From the NCBI GenBank assembly GCA_964357385.1, contig CAYHKW010000050.1:1-8002 (forward strand): 8,002 nucleotides of DNA. Reading direction: 5' to 3'. Position 1 is the first letter of the stretch, and every line of letters starts with the position of its first letter. A program made the translations under genes and the position numbers. A model generated the notes under the pieces. That model had not been told where the DNA came from, searched no databases, and saw only the letters and a list, made by a program, of their open reading frames with translations. This document shows positions 1 through 6,271 of the stretch, piece after piece. Source of the DNA: JAHFJA01 sp964357385. Lineage in GTDB: Bacteria; Patescibacteriota; Patescibacteriia; JACQRZ01.

Positions 1-95
1 ATCGAATTTGCGCGCGATGGCGTTCCTATTCCAAAACCGTCCAGGATTTGAAGTACCACTGGCCGATATGAATCTTTTATCGCTTCAAGTGACAT
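1..95 (-). CDS. gpmI: 2,3-bisphosphoglycerate-independent phosphoglycerate mutase, N-terminal fragment
   Basis: Only the first 31 codons are in the window; the gene runs off the left edge. From the ATG at 95 the product reads MSLEAIKDSYRPVVLQILDG and continues FGIGTPSRANS. The RPVVLxILDGFGI block is the N-terminal signature of the cofactor-independent phosphoglycerate mutase, an alkaline-phosphatase-superfamily enzyme. The Asp of LDG is a metal-binding residue of the family (family knowledge). The enzyme interconverts 3- and 2-phosphoglycerate in the cytoplasm, the step between pgk and eno. The start lies 3 bp after the eno stop codon with no Shine-Dalgarno motif, so translation is probably coupled to eno. 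The catalytic serine and the rest of the protein cannot be checked here. Confidence 0.85.
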   Translation of the reverse strand, partial: MSLEAIKDSYRPVVLQILDGFGIGTPSRANS

Positions 96-98
96 AGA

Positions 99-1403
99 TT
101 ATGGTTTGATTTCAGGTTCAATCTGTGTGAGTCGGTTATATTTTTCTACTCGCTCTGACCGCGAAAGGCTTCCTGCTTTGATATAGTCCGCATTCACTGC
201 TACTGACAGGTCGCTAATAAATGTGTCAGCGGTTTCACCTGATCGATGGGAAATCACAACATGAAACTTTGCTGCCTGCGCAGTCCGTATACAATCAACG
301 GTTTCAGACAGTGTTCCGATTTGATTAAGCTTAATTAGGATAGCATTCGCGGCCTTATTGTCAATGCCCGACTGCAAGCGCTTGGTGTTAGTGACAAAGA
401 GATCATCCCCGACGATTTGGAGTTTTTTGCCGTACTGTTTGGTGAAATCACTCCACTCTTGCCAGTTATCTTCCGCAAAGGGGTCTTCGATAGAAATGAC
501 AGGGTAAATCTTAAGCCAACGGCTATACAAATCTACCATACCTTTATAATCTTTCATGCGCGCTCCTTTAGTGTTTTGTTTAAAATCAAAATCATAGCCT
601 TTCTCCCCGTCATACAGTTCAGACGCCGCAACATCTATACCAATAGAGACATCTTTTCCTGGCCGGTAGCCTGCTTTTTTTATCGCGGTGACAATAAGCA
701 CGAGTGCTGCCTCATCTTCCTCTGCCTCTACGGGTAATCCTTTTGCAAGCATTTCAATATTAGGGGCAAATCCCCCCTCATCACCTACCAATGTTGTCTT
801 GCCGGCATCATGTAAAACAGATTTTAGGGTATAAAACACTTCAGCAGCGATACGCACGCGTTCTGCCATGGTTTTTGCCGAAGGAATAATCATGAATTCC
901 TGTGTTGATATAGTGTTGTCCGCGTGGCGCCCTCCGTTGATAACGTTACACATTGGCACAGGAAGACGATAGGACGCGTATTGTAACTGAAAAATACGAC
1001 GAAGATAGCGGTACAGCGGTTCTTTGCGTGCAAGACTCCCTGCCCGCGCGCACGCAAGTGAAACCGCCAGCATAGCATTGGCACCGAGTTTTGACTTGTT
1101 GGGCGTGCCATCCAATTGAATCATGGTCGCGTCAATCACTTCTTGTTTATACACATCCATACCAACAATCTTTTTGGCAATAGTAGTATTGATATTCTTG
1201 ACTGCGGTTAACACCCCTTTACCGCCATATCGTTTTTTATCGCCATCACGCAACTCGAGTGCTTCGTGAGAACCGGTCGAAGCCCCTGACGGAACCGATG
1301 CGGATGCATTCACGCCATTTGAAAGGATAACCGTCGCTTCAACGGTAGGGTTTCCTCGCGAATCAAGGATTTCGCGAGCAGTGATTGTTTTTATTATTGG
1401 CAT
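99..1403 (-). CDS. eno: Enolase (phosphopyruvate hydratase)
   Basis: Full-length 434-residue enolase, the normal bacterial size, converting 2-phosphoglycerate to phosphoenolpyruvate. The N-terminal domain opens with ITAREILDSRGNPTVE and carries the mobile-loop motif SGASTG (39-44). The active site appears complete: H160 in NGGRHADN, E169 in QEF, E209 in VGDEGGFAP, metal ligands D257, E306 (SIEDPF) and D333 (VGDD), K358 in LIKLNQIGT, H386-R387-S388 in SHRSGET, and K409 near the C-terminus. The last motif reads KAGSLSRSER, with Ala where KTG is more common, which should be tolerated. The ATG lies 2 bp after the pgk stop codon and has no Shine-Dalgarno site, so it is probably translated by coupling from pgk on one transcript. 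gpmI follows after 3 bp. Confidence 0.97.
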   Translation of the reverse strand: MPIIKTITAREILDSRGNPTVEATVILSNGVNASASVPSGASTGSHEALELRDGDKKRYGGKGVLTAVKNINTTIAKKIVGMDVYKQEVIDATMIQLDGTPNKSKLGANAMLAVSLACARAGSLARKEPLYRYLRRIFQLQYASYRLPVPMCNVINGGRHADNTISTQEFMIIPSAKTMAERVRIAAEVFYTLKSVLHDAGKTTLVGDEGGFAPNIEMLAKGLPVEAEEDEAALVLIVTAIKKAGYRPGKDVSIGIDVAASELYDGEKGYDFDFKQNTKGARMKDYKGMVDLYSRWLKIYPVISIEDPFAEDNWQEWSDFTKQYGKKLQIVGDDLFVTNTKRLQSGIDNKAANAILIKLNQIGTLSETVDCIRTAQAAKFHVVISHRSGETADTFISDLSVAVNADYIKAGSLSRSERVEKYNRLTQIEPEIKP

Positions 1404-1405
1404 AA

Positions 1406-2608
1406 TTATTGAAGATAATCGATAACCGGCAAGCTCCCATGAGCAAGGAATTCAAGCGATGCTCCCCCGCCGGTCGAGACATGAGTATATCGCTTACCAA
1501 GACGCAGTTCGCTGATGGCACGCTCCGTATCCCCTCCCCCTAAGATGGTGAAGCCTTTATTGGTGGCGACTGCTTTTGCAATAGCAGCAGTTCCTTTGCT
1601 AAATGGTTTTTTCTCAAACAATCCCATGGGGCCATTCCAAAAAATCGTCCTACTGGTTTTTATAATTTTTGTAAATTCTTTAATCGTCTTTGGGCCGATA
1701 TCGACAAATAATTCATCGGCAGCAATCTTGTCTGTATTTAGATTCACCACTCGTGAGGTGCGCATGGATTCTTTTGTTGCAACTAGATCAGTAGGCAATA
1801 CGATCTGCCCTAGGCGTGCATTACTAAACAATTCAACAGCTATTGAGTGGGTGGTGCGATGCAAACTATTAACATATTTTTCACGAAGTGATTTCCATGT
1901 TTTGATGCTATGAGCTTCCAAAAATGCATGCGCCATTGCCCCGCCGATCAGGATATGGTCAGCGCGATGTAAAAACTGTTCCAACACGCCGATCTTGTCA
2001 GATACTTTCGCCCCGCCCATGATGACAGTAAAAGGATGTTTAGTGCCTTTTAGGAGCTTTCCCAGCATCGCTACTTCGTTTTGCATGGAATATCCAGCAA
2101 CACTTGGCAACAGTTTTAAAAGGCCCGTTGTGGATGCGACATCTCGATGAGCATGGGCAAAGGCATCAAATACGACGATATCACCCAATCGTGCGAGCTG
2201 TTTGGCAAAGGTAGGACTGTTTGCATCTTCGCCTTTATGAAACCGTACGTTTTCAAGCATGACAATACTCCCCGGCGCAACAGTGTCGATAAACTCCTCG
2301 ACGTCCTTACCGACACACTCGTCGAGTTTGTAGACGGGATGTTTGATGAGTTCTGAAAGGTGTTTTGCGATCGGGTCAAGACGGAGATCCTCCACCACTT
2401 TACCTCCCGGACGCTTAAGCCAGGTCAGAATGATTATGGTCGCATTTTGCTTTTGCAAAAACCGCAGTGTCTCTAAGGATGCTTTGATTCGACTATCATC
2501 GGCAACAACAAAACCCTTCCCTTTCTTTGTCAGGGGTACATCATAGCCGACGCGAAATATCACTCGCTTGTTTTTGACCGCACTGGCGGAAAGTTTCCTT
2601 AGTTTCAT
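1406..2608 (-). CDS. pgk: Phosphoglycerate kinase (divergent substrate site)
   Basis: Encodes 400 residues from the ATG at 2608, transferring phosphate from 1,3-bisphosphoglycerate to ADP. An in-frame TTG at 2641 would add 11 residues but lies on the promoter -35 box, so the ATG is preferred; MKLRKLSA is also a typical PGK start. Family motifs: R40 in DDSRIKASL, LENVRF with R122, HR at 154-155, GGAKVSDKI (198-206), FWNGPMGLFE with E332, GGGDTERA (357-364) and STGGGASLEF (378-387). The nucleotide-binding half is conventional. The N-terminal 3-phosphoglycerate pocket is not: the usual RVDFNVP reads RVGYDVP (G21, D23) and the usual SHLGRP reads TWLKRP (W63 in place of His). It still looks like an intact gene under selection. 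First gene of the pgk-eno-gpmI cluster. Confidence 0.95.
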   Translation of the reverse strand: MKLRKLSASAVKNKRVIFRVGYDVPLTKKGKGFVVADDSRIKASLETLRFLQKQNATIIILTWLKRPGGKVVEDLRLDPIAKHLSELIKHPVYKLDECVGKDVEEFIDTVAPGSIVMLENVRFHKGEDANSPTFAKQLARLGDIVVFDAFAHAHRDVASTTGLLKLLPSVAGYSMQNEVAMLGKLLKGTKHPFTVIMGGAKVSDKIGVLEQFLHRADHILIGGAMAHAFLEAHSIKTWKSLREKYVNSLHRTTHSIAVELFSNARLGQIVLPTDLVATKESMRTSRVVNLNTDKIAADELFVDIGPKTIKEFTKIIKTSRTIFWNGPMGLFEKKPFSKGTAAIAKAVATNKGFTILGGGDTERAISELRLGKRYTHVSTGGGASLEFLAHGSLPVIDYLQ

Positions 2609-2614
2609 GAAGGT

Positions 2615-2641
2615 ATTGTAGCACGGCGCAGATCTTGACAA
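2615..2641 (-). promoter_or_regulatory. Predicted pgk promoter, extended -10, leaderless start
   Basis: On the minus strand TTGTCA (2641-2636) is followed after 15 bp by TACAAT (2620-2615), preceded by TG one base upstream (2623-2622), which forms an extended -10. The hexamer ends 6 bp before the pgk ATG, so the predicted first transcribed base is 2608, the A of the start codon. The short spacer is compensated by the TGn element. Its -35 box lies on top of the -35 of the divergent gene. Predicted from sequence only. Confidence 0.6.
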
Positions 2642-2663
2642 AAGGAAGGATTGAGGGTATAAG
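2635..2663 (+). promoter_or_regulatory. Predicted promoter of the plus-strand unknown gene
   Basis: A perfect TTGACA (2635-2640), a 17 bp spacer and TATAAG (2658-2663, five of six consensus bases) point towards the gene at 2708. The predicted start is near 2670, giving a leader of about 38 nt. The -35 overlaps that of the pgk promoter on the other strand. Confidence 0.7.
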
Positions 2664-2697
2664 AAAAGTATTCATTGATAATTTCAAAAAGAAAAGC

Positions 2698-2702
2698 GAG
2701 GT
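2698..2702 (+). promoter_or_regulatory. Shine-Dalgarno site that fixes the start at 2708
   Basis: GAGGT lies 5 bp before the ATG at 2708. A longer frame could begin at a TTG at 2675, but that codon has no ribosome site, so the ATG is the better start. Confidence 0.65.
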
Positions 2703-2707
2703 ATGCG

Positions 2708-3430
2708 ATGGAAACCTTTCCTGATGAATATACAGATCTTGAAACCATAGAACTAAAATTTCTCTGGGATCCTAGGGAGGAAAAGTATGCAATTATATCA
2801 CAAGGACCTGGCATGTTGCGGTATTACTTGGGACATACATCACAAAAAAATATTTCAGGACAAGCGATATTTAAACCTATCTATCATAAAACTTTATGTT
2901 GGGTAGGCACTCTACCTGAAAAGGCATTAACAAAAGATAACATCCCCAACAACCACTTCCTCCGACATGCGGTACCTGGATTGATCTTTGATGAAATTCA
3001 CAGAATTTCTAAAAAGAACGATGCATTCCGAATCGGGTTTCTAGAAGGAATTGGGAATATAAATCTTAGAGGCCTAACAGAGAAAGCACCAAATATTATG
3101 CTCCGCTATTGGGATGAAAACCACTATCTTCTGTATTGCAGAACGGCTGAGAGTAAATATATGGAATTTACCACACTATGGGTCTATGGCACCATCGAAA
3201 TATCCCCCTTACCGACAACCATTATTTGGCAATGGAGTAATGATGAAACAGCAGAGTATAAAACAGCATTCGAGAAAAAATGGAAACCAAAAGGCAGTTA
3301 TTCCCCCACCAATGTCATCTATACTGCAATTCCAGTTGAACTTCATCAACAGGTTAATCAGGAACTGGCAGCAAAAGAATCAGGGACAGTGAATATTTGG
3401 TTCTCAACAACAGAAGAAATAAACAAATAG
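2708..3430 (+). CDS. Hypothetical protein, 240 residues
   Basis: The family is not recognised. It is the only convincing plus-strand gene in the window. Support comes from a consensus promoter (2635-2663), a well-placed GAGGT ribosome site and a strong terminator directly after the stop codon. The protein is soluble-looking, with no signal peptide or membrane segment. It is rich in aromatic residues (for example LRYYLGH at 37-43, LRYWDENHYLLY at 132-143, TTIIWQW at 170-176) and has alternating hydrophobic stretches that suggest a mainly beta or mixed fold. An acidic N-terminus (METFPDEYTDLETIE) and a Lys-rich patch (EKKWKPKG, 189-196) are visible. No catalytic motif could be identified. It is transcribed away from pgk and towards the ribbon-helix-helix genes, so it is a separate unit. 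Its base composition is more A/T-rich than the glycolytic genes, consistent with acquired or fast-evolving accessory DNA. Confidence 0.75.
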   Translation: METFPDEYTDLETIELKFLWDPREEKYAIISQGPGMLRYYLGHTSQKNISGQAIFKPIYHKTLCWVGTLPEKALTKDNIPNNHFLRHAVPGLIFDEIHRISKKNDAFRIGFLEGIGNINLRGLTEKAPNIMLRYWDENHYLLYCRTAESKYMEFTTLWVYGTIEISPLPTTIIWQWSNDETAEYKTAFEKKWKPKGSYSPTNVIYTAIPVELHQQVNQELAAKESGTVNIWFSTTEEINK

Positions 3431-3433
3431 CTT

Positions 3434-3458
3434 AAAGCATCCCAATGGGTGCTTTTTT
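3434..3458 (+). terminator. Intrinsic terminator of the plus-strand unknown gene
   Basis: Starting 3 bp after the stop codon, AAAGCATCC pairs with GGGTGCTTT (9 bp with one G-U) around the loop CAAT, followed by six T. On the other strand the run after the stem is too short, so it acts in the plus direction. Confidence 0.9.
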
Positions 3459-3485
3459 CTTTACACAAAAAAGTGTCAAGATAAT

Positions 3486-3512
3486 AAAAAATCCTGCCAC
3501 ATTGTGCAAGAT
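3486..3512 (-). terminator. Intrinsic terminator of the accessory minus-strand operon
   Basis: On the minus strand ATCTTG-CAC, loop AAT, GTG-(G)-CAGGAT forms about 9 bp with one bulged G, followed by a run of six T (3491-3486). It lies just downstream of the stop codon at 3531 and faces the plus-strand terminator, so the two units end convergently. Confidence 0.8.
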
Positions 3513-3530
3513 TTAAAAATGATTGTTTAA

Positions 3531-3869
3531 TTAGTAATTAAATACAAATTTTTTTGGTCCTAGGCGACCTTCCGCATGCAGTTGCATTGCTAGGGCAATA
3601 CATTCACGTAATGTATCAACATCGCTTTTCATAGCAAAAAACGATCTTAAGGTTGCTAAATTGTTAATGGTATCATTATCAAGCAAGTAATTCTTTCGGA
3701 TCATCTTCTTATCATCGGTAATCTCATCCTCTTCAATCCAAGCAGGTTCTCGCTTAAGGAACTTTTTCGATTCCTTACACCACACCAACCCCTCACTCCC
3801 TTTCAGATTTGTTTCAAGCACTGAAAGGATTGTATTGATGTCGTCATTAGATACGGTTTTCTTTGTCAT
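3531..3869 (-). CDS. Small ribbon-helix-helix-like protein, 112 residues
   Basis: The ATG at 3869 is chosen over an upstream TTG at 3890 because GGAGGAG sits 7 bp before it. No named family is recognised. Residues 1-52 form an acidic/basic N-terminal region (VWCKESKKFLKREPAW at 29-44). Residues 57-100 have the layout of a ribbon-helix-helix DNA-binding domain: a short strand (IRKNYLLD), a helix (NDTINNLATLRSFFAM), a turn, and a second helix (DVDTLRECIALAMQLHAEG). This segment aligns without gaps to residues 9-47 of the preceding gene product, with about 9 of 39 identities and mostly conservative changes elsewhere. It is the last gene of its operon and is followed by a terminator. By analogy with this fold it may be a DNA-binding regulator or antitoxin-like protein, but no toxin partner is recognised. 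Function is inference. Confidence 0.75.
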   Translation of the reverse strand: MTKKTVSNDDINTILSVLETNLKGSEGLVWCKESKKFLKREPAWIEEDEITDDKKMIRKNYLLDNDTINNLATLRSFFAMKSDVDTLRECIALAMQLHAEGRLGPKKFVFNY

Positions 3870-3876
3870 TATATTG

Positions 3877-3883
3877 CTCCTCC
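3877..3883 (-). promoter_or_regulatory. Strong Shine-Dalgarno site of the 112-residue gene
   Basis: GGAGGAG at 3883-3877 ends 7 bp before the ATG at 3869 and decides that start. A small TTGC/GCAA stem (3887-3884 with 3877-3874) would place GGAGGA in the loop, keeping it exposed. Confidence 0.75.
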
Positions 3884-3920
3884 GCAACAAAAATTCTCTT
3901 TTTGGGATTTATGGTTTCAT

Positions 3921-4157
3921 TCAAGGAACCGTGACCTCATTAATTGGATTAGATGGATCCTTGGACTTCAACTTTATACTGTATTGGAGAATAAACTGTT
4001 TGTCTTTGATTCCATTCCATACTGCGGCTAACACCTCGTCAATCGCAATATTGTCATGTTTCACGCCAAGAATCTTTTTGAATTCTTTGATATATTGAAC
4101 AGTCTCCGCCTTTAACACATAATGTTTACGCACGCCGCCCTTCTTTGTTTTGGCCAT
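3921..4157 (-). CDS. Small basic ribbon-helix-helix-like protein, 78 residues
   Basis: The start is the ATG at 4157, 4 bp after a near-perfect ribosome site. A possible start at 4172 would overlap the upstream stop codon and place that site inside the gene. The N-terminus is strongly basic (MAKTKKGGVRKH). Residues 9-50 fit a ribbon-helix-helix fold: strand VRKHYVLK, helix AETVQYIKEFKKILG, then helix DNIAIDEVLAAVWNGI. This domain is paralogous to that of the next gene. The C-terminal tail (QFILQYSIKLKSKDP and on) looks strand-forming and may be a partner-binding or extra domain. DNA binding, possibly autoregulation of the operon, is inferred from the fold pattern alone; a named family cannot be given. 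It sits 12 bp after the 189-residue gene, with 51 bp to the next start. Confidence 0.75.
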   Translation of the reverse strand: MAKTKKGGVRKHYVLKAETVQYIKEFKKILGVKHDNIAIDEVLAAVWNGIKDKQFILQYSIKLKSKDPSNPINEVTVP

Positions 4158-4160
4158 GTT

Positions 4161-4169
4161 CCCTCCTTT
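4161..4169 (-). promoter_or_regulatory. Shine-Dalgarno site of the 78-residue gene
   Basis: AAAGGAGGG (4169-4161) lies immediately after the TGA of the upstream gene and just before the ATG at 4157. The stop codon and ribosome site nearly touch, favouring re-initiation by terminating ribosomes. Confidence 0.75.
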
Positions 4170-4738
4170 CATACATCTATAGCTGTATACGGCCTGTTAG
4201 TGAGATATCGTACGGTAAATGAAAAACCTCTTAAGGTATGCAGCTCGTCGTACATACTATTAAGCTTTTGAGGGTGTAATAGTACCTCACCGCTCCCCCA
4301 CGATTGCAGCACGTCATCGTTTTGATGAGTATCAGCATGTTCACGTCTGGTATAGACACTGATATATTTCAATGTAGTCCTGTATTCCGAAGCTATTGTG
4401 CAATATGATCCAAAAAAGTCTCCCCATTGCCTCGAAATATTGTGCTCTAATAAATATATAACAAGCGGGTCATGCGACTCTTCAAGGACAATCACCCCGC
4501 TTTTGATATGGGTAGGACTCTGAAGGGTAAAGGAAAAAACTTTCCTATTAAACCATTCATGCCATGCGGAAGATGAAAGCACAGTCACACTGTCGGAGTA
4601 CTCGATACCAGACGTATGTTCAACAGCATTATGAAGTTCACAAAGAGCCTGGATAATGGCTTTAATTTTCTCATCTGTTCCTTGCTCCTGTTTCAGCTCA
4701 CAATCCTTATTAAACGCTATTGTTATGTTTATATCCAT
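4169..4738 (-). CDS. Hypothetical protein, 189 residues
   Basis: Not recognised. An ATG at 4804 would lengthen it by 22 residues, but a TTGACA promoter with predicted initiation near 4776 overlaps that extension. The ATG at 4738, with GAGGT 10 bp upstream, is therefore preferred. The product is soluble-looking, without a signal peptide or clear membrane segment. It begins with a strand (MDINITIAF) and a helical acidic/basic region (ELKQEQGTDEKIKAIIQALC), followed by a mixed region with aromatic clusters (AWHEWFNRKVFSF, 58-70). A hydrophobic stretch around 91-98 (PLVIYLLE) and a C-terminal region rich in Tyr, Thr and Arg follow. Nothing supports an enzymatic assignment. It leads the operon containing the two ribbon-helix-helix-like genes, with only 12 bp to the next start, so a functional link with them is plausible but unproven. 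Confidence 0.7.
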   Translation of the reverse strand: MDINITIAFNKDCELKQEQGTDEKIKAIIQALCELHNAVEHTSGIEYSDSVTVLSSSAWHEWFNRKVFSFTLQSPTHIKSGVIVLEESHDPLVIYLLEHNISRQWGDFFGSYCTIASEYRTTLKYISVYTRREHADTHQNDDVLQSWGSGEVLLHPQKLNSMYDELHTLRGFSFTVRYLTNRPYTAIDV

Positions 4739-4782
4739 CCTAATACTTACCTCGCTTTTGCAATAAAAAGAACCATGCCTGT

Positions 4783-4811
4783 AATAAAGCATTCGTGTGA
4801 TCATTTGTCAA
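4783..4811 (-). promoter_or_regulatory. Predicted promoter of the accessory operon
   Basis: Minus strand: perfect TTGACA (4811-4806), 17 bp spacer, TTTATT (4788-4783) preceded by TG one base upstream (extended -10). Predicted initiation is near 4776, a 38 nt leader before the ATG at 4738. It lies in the gap after the membrane-protein gene, which has no visible terminator, so the accessory genes may be read both from here and from gap. Confidence 0.65.
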
Positions 4812-4851
4812 TACAAAACGGACTGTAGTCGGGAGTTAAGTTCTGAACTCT

Positions 4852-5187
4852 CTATAAAAAAGGAATAAGTTTGCATCCTTGCACAACACACGCAAGCAAG
4901 AAAAATATTGCTGCGGCTAAAAGTAGTAAACTTAAAAAAGTTATAATAACTTTGTATGCAATCAGAATAAGGGCTATGACTCCGTATGTCTTTTTTTCTT
5001 TTCGATTGAAACTGAGTAGCGCAAATGTTACCGCCAACCCAGCTAATATGAACGACAATATAAGACCAGCATTTTTTGCTATCTCGTTTAAAATAAATAT
5101 TTTTCCTATTACAAAGATATTGAGATCTATCAGCGCGCTAGCAATAGCAAAAATGAGGGCATTTACACCGAATTTAGCTTGATTCAT
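4852..5187 (-). CDS. Small integral membrane protein, 111 residues
   Basis: No family recognised. The ATG overlaps the gap stop codon as ATGA (5187-5184), indicating translational coupling, and there is no independent ribosome site at a good distance. Three to four membrane segments are visible: about 8-33, 39-60 and 68-104; the last is long enough to be two closely spaced helices. A charged loop NRKEKKTYG (61-69) separates the second and third and is probably cytoplasmic by the positive-inside rule. There is no signal peptide cleavage pattern and no catalytic or transport motif. A frame on the opposite strand is also open here, but the hydrophobic pattern and the coupling to gap favour this one. 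Placement behind gap says little about function; membrane-associated unknowns of this type are common in reduced genomes. Confidence 0.75.
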   Translation of the reverse strand: MNQAKFGVNALIFAIASALIDLNIFVIGKIFILNEIAKNAGLILSFILAGLAVTFALLSFNRKEKKTYGVIALILIAYKVIITFLSLLLLAAAIFFLLACVVQGCKLIPFL

Positions 5188-6218
5188 ATCTTTTTATCTA
5201 TACTCTTCCCTACATGCACGGCCATTTCTGCTAAACGAGTTGAATACCCCCATTCATTGTCGTACCACGCGACGACTTTGACAAAATCACCATCAACAAT
5301 TTTTGTCATTGAAAGGTCAACGATACACGAATACGTGCTGCCAATAAAATCAGATGAAACAAGCTGTTCATCGGTTACTCCAAGGATTCCTTGAAATCGA
5401 GGTTCACGCGATGCGTTTATAAAAAGATTATTTACTTCTTCAATCGTCGTTGGTCGTTTTAGTAAAAATACAAAATCAGAAAGCGACACATCCATCGTCG
5501 GGACACGAATCGCCATACCATCAAACTTGCCAGTAAGCTCTGGAATTGCCTGAGTGGTGGCAATCGCGGCACCGGTCGTGGTGGGAATCATGTTTTGGTA
5601 TGCAGCACGTGCACGGCGCAAGTCGCCTTTTTTCATACCCGGCGGAGGGCCATCGACAAGATTTTGTTCTGCGGTGACCGAATGGATGGTGGTCATCATT
5701 GCCTTGAGGATCCCGATTTTTTCATGTAATACCGCCGCAACCGGAGAAATACAGTTGGTCGTGCATGATGCGTTGTTGATGATCGCTTGATTGCTATACT
5801 TGTCGGAGTTGACCCCAAGCACAAACGTGGGTGCTCCTTCCCCCTTCACCGGAGCAGAAACAATGACACGCTTTGCCCCTGCGTCAATATGCGCCATTGC
5901 GGCAGTGGCATCGGCAAATCGCCCGGTGCACTCCAGCACAACATCAATACCAAGATCCTTCCATGGTAATTTTCCTGGATCTTTTTCTGCCAGTACCTTG
6001 ATCTGCTTGCCATCAATCATTATGGCGCTTTCGCTTGAAGAAATTTCATGATCCAAAAAAGGGCCAAATACGGTATCATATTTCAAAAGATGCGCCAGTG
6101 TTTCGGTGTCAGTAAGATCATTGAGGGCTACAAACTCAATATCAGGATTATCAAATCCTGCTTTAAACGTCGTTCGACCGATACGACCAAAACCATTAAT
6201 GGCAACGCGAATGGGCAT
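5184..6218 (-). CDS. gap: Glyceraldehyde-3-phosphate dehydrogenase, type I
   Basis: Encodes 344 residues, a normal length, from the ATG at 6218 (MPIRVAINGFGRIGR); a longer in-frame start at 6251 would only add an unlikely Cys/Phe-rich stretch. The Rossmann motif NGFGRIGR is at 8-15. D34 in LNDLTD suggests NAD rather than NADP specificity. The catalytic pair is C152 in ASCTTNC and H179 in TTIHSVT. Phosphate-site elements DLRRARAA (199-206), PTTTGAA (212-218) and R239 in RVPT are present, and the C-terminal signature WYDNEWGY (318-325) is intact. It oxidatively phosphorylates glyceraldehyde-3-phosphate to 1,3-bisphosphoglycerate, the pgk substrate. There is no Shine-Dalgarno site, and an out-of-frame ATG lies 7 bp upstream of the start. 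It has its own promoter inside the tsf terminator and is followed by a coupled membrane-protein gene rather than pgk. Confidence 0.97.
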   Translation of the reverse strand: MPIRVAINGFGRIGRTTFKAGFDNPDIEFVALNDLTDTETLAHLLKYDTVFGPFLDHEISSSESAIMIDGKQIKVLAEKDPGKLPWKDLGIDVVLECTGRFADATAAMAHIDAGAKRVIVSAPVKGEGAPTFVLGVNSDKYSNQAIINNASCTTNCISPVAAVLHEKIGILKAMMTTIHSVTAEQNLVDGPPPGMKKGDLRRARAAYQNMIPTTTGAAIATTQAIPELTGKFDGMAIRVPTMDVSLSDFVFLLKRPTTIEEVNNLFINASREPRFQGILGVTDEQLVSSDFIGSTYSCIVDLSMTKIVDGDFVKVVAWYDNEWGYSTRLAEMAVHVGKSIDKKI

Positions 6219-6232
6219 AGGGCATGGAAAAC

Positions 6233-6271
6233 AAAAAAAGAATAGGCACATGTAGTATATACCTATTCTTT
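6233..6271 (-). terminator. Intrinsic terminator of the rpsB-tsf unit
   Basis: Perfect 10 bp inverted repeat: AAAGAATAGG (6271-6262) and CCTATTCTTT (6246-6237), 15 nt loop, with the T run continuing to 6233. It starts 16 bp after the tsf stop codon. The T run is on the minus-strand side only. The stem is A/T-rich and the loop long, so termination may be partial. The loop holds the gap -10 box. Confidence 0.65.

Noticed and set aside
417..737. Open frame of 106 codons on the plus strand inside eno
   Set aside because: It lies antisense to a fully conserved enolase, has no ribosome site or promoter, and its translation has no protein-like motif.
1515..1913. Open frame of 132 codons on the plus strand inside pgk
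   Set aside because: It is antisense to conserved PGK motifs and is explained by the codon structure of pgk.
3474..3479. TTGACA on the minus strand between the convergent terminators
   Set aside because: No -10-like hexamer occurs at 16-18 bp and no gene start follows; the bases belong to a weak ACAC/GTGT repeat.
4739..4804. N-terminal extension of the 189-residue protein from an ATG at 4804
   Set aside because: It lies between the -35 and the predicted transcription start of its own promoter and has no ribosome site.
4812..4850. Inverted repeats GAGTT/AACTC and GACT/AGTC after the membrane-protein gene, as a terminator
   Set aside because: The stems are 4-5 bp, one has a 2 nt loop, and there is no adequate T run in the minus direction.
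4871..5182. Open frame of 103 codons on the plus strand opposite the membrane-protein gene
   Set aside because: The minus-strand frame has clear membrane segments and is coupled to gap by ATGA; the plus-strand frame has neither context nor ribosome site.
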